A stretch of DNA of 64,000 nucleotides. Source: Parasphingopyxis marina. Its GTDB lineage: Bacteria; Pseudomonadota; Alphaproteobacteria; Sphingomonadales; Sphingomonadaceae. The notes under the pieces are model-generated. The model had not been told where the DNA came from. It made no database searches and saw nothing but the letters and a program-made list of their open reading frames with translations. The stretch's first letter is position 1; each line of letters begins with the position of its first letter. The position numbers and the translations under genes were made by a program. Of this stretch, positions 56,926-64,000 are shown piece after piece. Where the stretch lies: contig NZ_JACJVJ010000003.1 of the NCBI RefSeq assembly GCF_014237875.1, positions 62,001 through 126,000 on the forward strand, in the 5' to 3' direction.

Positions 56926-58554
56926 CTATGCGATGCCCGATTTTCCCGGTGCGATGATGCCGTTGGGGTCGATTGCGCGCTTGAGCTGCGCGTTGAAGGC
57001 GCGGTTCACATCGCCATATTGGCTGGCCACGAGATCCATCGATTGGACACCGGTGCGGTAGGATGCCCAGCCGCGCGTACCGAAGCCGGTGACCAGTTCC
57101 TCATAGCAGCGTTCCGCCCGCCGGTGCTGATCGGGGTCCGACCGGTCATAGAGCAGCGCGACGATATGGTGCAGTTCGCGAGAACCGATGGCGAAGGCGC
57201 TGGTGTAATCCATATTGTAGCGGCCGAGTATCTGCTTTGCCAATTCGACCTGTTCGATCGATTCCGATCCGCGGGCGGGGGCGACCGGCGCAAACCATGC
57301 GAGCCCGCCGCCTGCGCCCCGCCAGCGGACGATGCCGATTTCCTCGAGGCTGAGTCCGCCCCGCATCAGTGTCGCATGGTGGTGGAAATAGGGATTGTCG
57401 CCCATTTCGGCTTCGGTCAGCACCTCGCCGCCGATCGCTTCGAAGGCCTGGCGTACGATTTCCTCGTTAAGGGCGATCATCTCCGGCGTGCCGTACAGCG
57501 CAAAATAGGTATTCCACATACCGAGCCCGGCCGCTTCCGCCGCATCCGCGATCACGCCGTCGGGGATCGGGCCTTCGCCATCGAAAAAATCGGATCGGCG
57601 GTTGAACATCGCCAGCTGATAGGCAGCGGACATCATCAGTACGACATTCGGGATGATGTTGTTGATGCGCATAGGGCGCATGGCGTCGATGATCGCCTCG
57701 ACATCGCCGACATCGGGATGACGAACGACGAAAGGCTTGTAAGCGGGCGGCGCGGGCATCAGCCACATGCCGAGTTTGGTGACGATGCCGTAATTCGACT
57801 GCGTAAACAGGCCATCGAGATAGGGGCCGTAACCCCATTTGAACGCCTGCCAGGCGGATGGATTGCGCGTCGATCCCATGCCGGTCTTCAGCAGCTGGCC
57901 GTCCGGCAGCACGACCTCCATGCCGCACTGGACCATGAAATGCTCGCCATAGGGTGTGTAGCCGACGCCGCGGTCCAGCGTATTGCCGACCGGGCCGACG
58001 ATCGGCCCGACGGTGGGCACGTCCAGCCAGAGCGGCAGATCGTGTTCGGCGATATAGTCCGCCATCTGCTGATAGGTAACGCCGGGCTCGACGAGCGCGG
58101 TGCACAGCTCGGGATCGATATCGATGATCCGGTTCATGCGTTTGAGATCGAGGATCATCTGGCCGGTGGTCGCCGGACATGTCTGTCCGTACCCCATATT
58201 CTTGCCCGTCGAGACCGGCCAGAGCGGCAGGCGATAACGGTTGGCCACCGCGACGATGCGCTGGACCTCTTCGACCGATTGCGGCGCAACGGCGCCCGAA
58301 GGCCGATGCCTGTCCTCGACATCCGGGATGAAGCGCTTTTTATATGGCAGCACCGTGTCCGGCGCCGCGTAGACGAAATCGGCACCGACGATGGCGCGCA
58401 ATTCGTTCAGAGCGCGCGTAAAGCCATTGCGGTCCATGCCCGGCGGCAGCACGGTGATTTCCGGTGCCTGTCCCCATACGGATTGTGTCATCAGTCCCGC
58501 TGTCGCGACGCCCAGCGCGCCGAGCACTTCGCGGCGTTTGAGTCCATCGTCCAC
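56926..58554 (-). CDS. VAO/p-cresol methylhydroxylase-like FAD oxidoreductase with Tat-like leader
   Basis: A 542-residue FAD-dependent oxidoreductase of the vanillyl-alcohol-oxidase/PCMH flavoprotein group. GTG 58554 follows GGTGGAGGA. The first 30 residues contain KRREVLGALGVATAG, a Tat-like signal ending near VWGQ. FAD-binding features are RPSGAVAPQSVEEVQRIV, LWPVSTGKNMGYG, VEPGVTYQQMADYI, and GPIVGPVGNTLDRGVGY; the substrate half has SAWQAFKWGYGPYLDGLFTQSNYGIVTKLG. PCMH-type enzymes hydroxylate 4-alkylphenols, giving electrons to a cytochrome c subunit; a cytochrome gene is divergent at 58817. A Tat leader on this subunit is unusual. Alternatives are eugenol or 4-ethylphenol hydroxylase. 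Confidence 0.84.
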   Translation of the reverse strand: MDDGLKRREVLGALGVATAGLMTQSVWGQAPEITVLPPGMDRNGFTRALNELRAIVGADFVYAAPDTVLPYKKRFIPDVEDRHRPSGAVAPQSVEEVQRIVAVANRYRLPLWPVSTGKNMGYGQTCPATTGQMILDLKRMNRIIDIDPELCTALVEPGVTYQQMADYIAEHDLPLWLDVPTVGPIVGPVGNTLDRGVGYTPYGEHFMVQCGMEVVLPDGQLLKTGMGSTRNPSAWQAFKWGYGPYLDGLFTQSNYGIVTKLGMWLMPAPPAYKPFVVRHPDVGDVEAIIDAMRPMRINNIIPNVVLMMSAAYQLAMFNRRSDFFDGEGPIPDGVIADAAEAAGLGMWNTYFALYGTPEMIALNEEIVRQAFEAIGGEVLTEAEMGDNPYFHHHATLMRGGLSLEEIGIVRWRGAGGGLAWFAPVAPARGSESIEQVELAKQILGRYNMDYTSAFAIGSRELHHIVALLYDRSDPDQHRRAERCYEELVTGFGTRGWASYRTGVQSMDLVASQYGDVNRAFNAQLKRAIDPNGIIAPGKSGIA

Positions 58555-58816
58555 GCCATATCCTCCACCAATGCGCCTCTCAGGGCGGCCATCGGTTCCG
58601 GACTCTACATGCCGGACGGACGATTCTGGCGGATCGGGGTGCATGATATTTAGGACAAGAGTGCGAATCCCGCTTCCGATTGCACTCTCAAACCAGATTT
58701 TACGCGTTTTGGTCCGCGCTCGTTTCTGCATTGCCGCGCTATTGATGCGGGAAGTGGCATCTCCCTGTCCGTGGCCAGTTTTTTGGTCGCGGACTCTTTT
58801 TCGAAGGAGGGCGAGT

Positions 58817-59173
58817 TTGGGACGAGGATTGTGGTTGGCGCTTCCGGTGTTGGTCGCCGGATGCGGGAGCGGCGGGCCGGGAGTCGAGCGCGGTGACGGT
58901 GTCCTCGTGGGATCGACCGCGGCTCTCGATGCCGTCGCCTCCCAGGGGCCCGAGGGCATCTACGCTCGGGTGTGCGGCTATTGCCATGGCGCGAATGTCG
59001 GGCCGGTGCTCCTGGGCCGAGGCCTGCCCGCAGAGACGATCCACGCCATTGTCCGCAATGGAATGAACGCGATGCCGGCCTTTCGGGAGAGCGAAATCAC
59101 CGACGACGAACTTCAGGCGCTCGCGCAGTGGATCGAGCAGAGCGACGCCGATCCGCAAGAGCATGGGAATTGA
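58817..59173 (+). CDS. Lipoprotein c-type cytochrome (PCMH cytochrome-subunit-like)
   Basis: A 118-residue protein starting at TTG 58817, chosen because GGAGGG at 58806-58811 lies 5 bases before and because a lipoprotein signal then follows at once: LALPVLVAGC, with lipobox Cys16. After a short linker, EGIYARVCGYCHGAN gives the heme site Cys53-x2-Cys56-His57; the axial Met lies in GMNAMPAFRESEITDDELQALAQWI. It is a small mono-heme cytochrome c of the PchC-type, anchored to a membrane on the periplasmic side. It would take electrons from the divergent flavoprotein. A 262-base gap with AT-rich DNA separates the two genes. Confidence 0.8.
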   Translation: MGRGLWLALPVLVAGCGSGGPGVERGDGVLVGSTAALDAVASQGPEGIYARVCGYCHGANVGPVLLGRGLPAETIHAIVRNGMNAMPAFRESEITDDELQALAQWIEQSDADPQEHGN

Positions 59174-59183
59174 TTGAGAGACA

Positions 59184-59214
59184 GGGAGGCCCGGCCAGCG
59201 AGTGCCGGCTTCCC
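59184..59214. other. Imperfect hairpin between cytochrome and TonB receptor
   Basis: GGGAGGCCCGGC (59184-59195) can pair with GCCGGCTTCCC (59204-59214) around an 8-base loop with a bulge and a mismatch. No T-run follows, so termination is doubtful; it may stabilise the upstream RNA. The remainder of the 100-base gap carries the receptor ribosome site. Confidence 0.25.
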
Positions 59215-59273
59215 GAAGAATCGCACAATAATGGCCATCGCCAAAATCGAGGCCGCCATCCGGGAGGGAAGAA

Positions 59274-61856
<2,583 letters not shown>

Positions 61857-61955
61857 CGACCTCCCGGCCTCCGGGGTTCGCCGGGCGCGGACCCTGGTAT
61901 TTTCGCGGCCGCGCCAGCCCTGGCACCAGACCCTCAGACGAGGAGGAATGGACAG

Positions 61956-63023
61956 ATGACCAACCTGATCAGGAATTGCTGGTATGTGGCCGGCTGGTCT
62001 TGGGAATTTTCGGACAAGCCCGAGGCACGAATGATCGTCGGCGATCCGATTGTTCTCTTCCGGACATCGAAGGGCAAGATCGCTGCTCTGGAAGATCGCT
62101 GCGTGCACCGGATGGCACCGCTTTCTCTCGGACGCGTCGAAGGCGATTCCATACGATGCATGTATCATGGCCTCAAATTCGATGCCGGGGGGCAATGTAC
62201 GGAAATTCCCGGCCAGGACCTGATCCCCAAACAAGCGTGCGTTCGCCAATATCCGGTGGTCGAGAAAAGCAATTGGATATGGGTGTGGATGGGTGATCCG
62301 GAACGCGCAGACCCTGCCCGTATCGCCGATTCCAAGGCTCTCGACGATCCCGAATGGGTGCTGAAGACGGGCCAGCTCGAATATGACGCCAATTACGAAC
62401 TGATCAACGACAACCTGCTGGATTTGACCCATCTGGCTTACGTCCATGCCAACAGCTTCGGTGCCGACGAGGCCTGGTCGCTCAATCGTCCGAATCTCGA
62501 AGTCCTGCCGGACGGAGTTCGCTCATCGCGCTGGATCCGGAACACACCGCCGACGCCGCCGCTCGGTGAAGCCGCCGAGCATGAAAAAGTCGATATTTGG
62601 ACAAGCTACGATTTCATATTGCCGGGGGTTTTCCTGCTTTACACCGCAATCTTCGAGAAAGGCACGGCGGAGGCCTGCCATGATGAAGAACCGGACCCGA
62701 ATCGCCGCGTGCTGTTCTCCAATTTCACGAGCCAGGCCGTGACCGCCGTCTCCGAACGGAAGACCCGATATTATTATAGCTGGGGGCCTCATTCGAGCCA
62801 AGGCGACGCGGAGATGGCCCAGGCCATGATCGACGTGGCCCGCCAGGCCTTCAACGAAGACAAGGTCATGATAGAAGCTCAGCAGAAGGTGATCGATACG
62901 AATACCGATGTGAGACCGATGCCGACATCTGCCGACAAGTCGATCACGATTTTTCAGCGCCTCATGAGGAAGCAAGACGAGCCTCAGGACGCCGAGGGCG
63001 ACCTTGAAAGCGCGGCTTCCTAG
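61956..63023 (+). CDS. VanA-like Rieske oxygenase, alpha subunit
   Basis: A 355-residue Rieske oxygenase of the VanA type. It shows NCWYVAGWSWEF at the start, Rieske ligands Cys49-His51 and Cys68-His71, and the mononuclear site in NDNLLDLTHLAYVH with Asp156, His159 and His164. It is homologous to the protein at 3902. AGGAGG lies 10 bases before ATG 61956. A MarR gene starts in its stop codon (TAGTG), so oxygenase and regulator are coupled. It would O-demethylate or hydroxylate a phenolic acid; vanillate or a related methoxy-acid is likely but not provable here. The VanB-type reductase is missing from the window. Confidence 0.88.
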   Translation: MTNLIRNCWYVAGWSWEFSDKPEARMIVGDPIVLFRTSKGKIAALEDRCVHRMAPLSLGRVEGDSIRCMYHGLKFDAGGQCTEIPGQDLIPKQACVRQYPVVEKSNWIWVWMGDPERADPARIADSKALDDPEWVLKTGQLEYDANYELINDNLLDLTHLAYVHANSFGADEAWSLNRPNLEVLPDGVRSSRWIRNTPPTPPLGEAAEHEKVDIWTSYDFILPGVFLLYTAIFEKGTAEACHDEEPDPNRRVLFSNFTSQAVTAVSERKTRYYYSWGPHSSQGDAEMAQAMIDVARQAFNEDKVMIEAQQKVIDTNTDVRPMPTSADKSITIFQRLMRKQDEPQDAEGDLESAAS

Positions 63024-63523
63024 TGGCGGAAAGCCTGACAGAAGACCCGCCGACCCATGGCGACCGCATTGGCATCCTCAGCCGCCAGAGCGAAGTTCTT
63101 GCGGAACTTCAAGCGATCGTCGGGTTTCAGGTCAGCTTGGCGCACAATATGATCCGGCGGGATTTCGACAGGAACTGTTCGGAACTTGGATTGACGCAGA
63201 AGCAGATTGCGATCCTGTGGGTCGTCGAGCATTGCCCAAATACCGTTCAGACCGATCTTGTTGAGATGTTTCAATCTGACCGCTCAACCATTTCGAATCT
63301 GGTGCGGCGGTTGAAGAGCGCCGGCCATGTCGATTTTCGAGACAGCCGAGACGACGGGCGCGTCGTGCCGCTGAAAATCACCAGTGCCGGGGCATCGAAA
63401 CTTCGCGAAGCCAAGAAGTTGATCGAAGCGCATGAAGGCCGGGTTGCGTATCATTTGGCGCCGGCGGACAAAGACGTACTGGTTCGGGCGCTCGGGCGTA
63501 TTCATCGATTGAGAGCGAGTTAG
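63023..63523 (+). CDS. MarR-family regulator
   Basis: A 166-residue MarR-type regulator. The winged HTH is clear: LGLTQKQIAILWVVEHCPNTVQTDLVEMFQSDRSTISNLVRRLKSAGHVDFRDSRDDGRVVPLKITSAG cannot be given whole, but the core is QTDLVEMFQSDRSTISNLV, with the Arg-rich wing DSRDDGR. The GTG start at 63023 overlaps the Rieske stop (TAGTG), so translation is probably coupled. MarR proteins of vanillate- and ferulate-type operons usually repress until a phenolic acid or CoA ester binds, which fits the position after a VanA-like gene. Confidence 0.85.
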   Translation: MAESLTEDPPTHGDRIGILSRQSEVLAELQAIVGFQVSLAHNMIRRDFDRNCSELGLTQKQIAILWVVEHCPNTVQTDLVEMFQSDRSTISNLVRRLKSAGHVDFRDSRDDGRVVPLKITSAGASKLREAKKLIEAHEGRVAYHLAPADKDVLVRALGRIHRLRAS

Positions 63524-63786
63524 GCGGGCGGTTATCGGGTTTCATCCCGGTTTGCCAAATTTCAGGATTCCGGTGAGGGCGACGCCCTATTGGGATACGT
63601 TGGTTGCGGCATAAACCGTCCATCGGCGAGATTTACCAACTAGTCGAATAGCGGCCGTCGAGGCGCGGCGTCTTACGCTCTCCTGCGTGTCAGGCCTGCT
63701 GTGTTCCTGCAACAGTCGAGACGGATTCCGTCCTTTTCCCGTCCCGGGCGTAGCTGCGAATCGAAGTCTTCGGTTAAGATGGCGTT

Positions 63787-63960
63787 ATGACCGTCCGCTG
63801 CCTCTTCAAACGACACAAACCCTCGCAAGGATCCATCAGGAAGCGCGACGATATCTATGTCGCGCTTTGCGATACATGTACGCAACCGCTTGAACTGACT
63901 GAGAGCGGTCGTTGGAGGGAAGCACGGCCGTTGATGGATGAGTATCGCGAACCGGCCTGA
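63787..63960 (+). CDS. Small Cys-containing (zinc-ribbon-like) protein
   Basis: A 57-residue frame starting MTVRCLFKRHKPSQGS, with a single early Cys and His, then DDIYVALCDTCTQPL giving a C-x2-C pair, and ending in WREARPLMDEYREP. The C-x4-H ... C-x2-C pattern and the charged ends look like a small zinc-ribbon or rubredoxin-knuckle protein, similar in layout to short conserved proteins I recall from sphingomonads. The ribosome site is weak. The 263 bases before it (63524-63786) hold no supported gene. Confidence 0.55.
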   Translation: MTVRCLFKRHKPSQGSIRKRDDIYVALCDTCTQPLELTESGRWREARPLMDEYREPA

Positions 63961-64000
63961 TTTCGAAGCCGTTCGTCATCGGCACGGTGATGCAAGCCGC

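Overview
The window reads as chromosome or large-plasmid DNA of a GC-rich alphaproteobacterium, most likely a sphingomonad. The reasons are three large TonB-dependent receptors (11027, 45009, 59274), LigB/LigJ/LigK-type ring-cleavage genes, several VanA- and phthalate-dioxygenase-type Rieske oxygenases, DoxX proteins and many GntR/FCD regulators. Genes are densely packed with frequent ATGA overlaps. I found no tRNA, rRNA, insertion sequence, phage gene or CRISPR array. All family assignments are made by eye from motifs; no database search was run.

Region 1 (1-28.8 kb) is an aromatic-acid catabolic island. It opens with a LigJ-like hydratase (cut by the left edge), a LigB-superfamily ring-cleavage dioxygenase, two RraA/LigK-like aldolases, a flavin reductase and a YCII protein. 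Then come a VanA-like Rieske oxygenase with a GntR regulator, a phthalate-dioxygenase-like Rieske oxygenase with an amidohydrolase, two AAHS-type MFS carriers, a TonB receptor, a DoxX protein and a DHA2 MFS carrier. Next are an Asp-box propeller, a flavin-dependent hydroxylase (HsaA/HpaB-like), a second GntR regulator, and an operon of amidohydrolase, dihydroxyphthalate-decarboxylase-like protein, Rieske oxygenase and NHL propeller. It ends with two DoxX plus micro-membrane-protein pairs, an exported protein that appears to fuse a TAXI solute-receptor domain to a type-B carboxylesterase, and a MetE-like methyltransferase. The simplest reading is uptake, ester cleavage, hydroxylation or demethylation, decarboxylation and gallate/protocatechuate-type ring cleavage to central metabolites.

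Region 2 (29.3-44.1 kb) is a CoA-dependent beta-oxidation island. A minus-strand operon holds a CoA ligase, enoyl-CoA hydratase, SDR, two MaoC-like hot-dog proteins and an SCP-x-type thiolase. A TetR regulator faces an ECF sigma factor across a perfect 22-bp palindrome. On the plus strand follow two more CoA ligases, an NTF2-like protein, an unknown protein, an enoyl-CoA hydratase and two overlapping acyl-CoA dehydrogenases. The substrate could be a cyclic or branched acid (terpenoid, steroid side chain or alicyclic), but nothing in the sequence fixes it.

Region 3 (44.1-55.1 kb) looks like a nitrogen-compound module. It has a GntR regulator, a TonB receptor, a hydroxylysine-kinase-like APH protein, a GPH-type permease, a PhyH-type dioxygenase, an amidase and a class-III PLP enzyme with phospho-lyase-like features, plus an AraC regulator. 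A shared operator-like motif, doubled at 21-bp spacing in two promoters, ties the GntR gene, the receptor and the amidase/PLP operon together.

Region 4 (55.1-64 kb) has a secreted metallo-beta-lactamase-fold hydrolase, an SDR and a VAO/p-cresol-methylhydroxylase-like flavoprotein with a Tat-like leader, divergent from a lipoprotein cytochrome c. These are followed by a TonB receptor, a VanA-like Rieske oxygenase with a coupled MarR regulator, and a 57-residue Cys-containing protein near the right edge.
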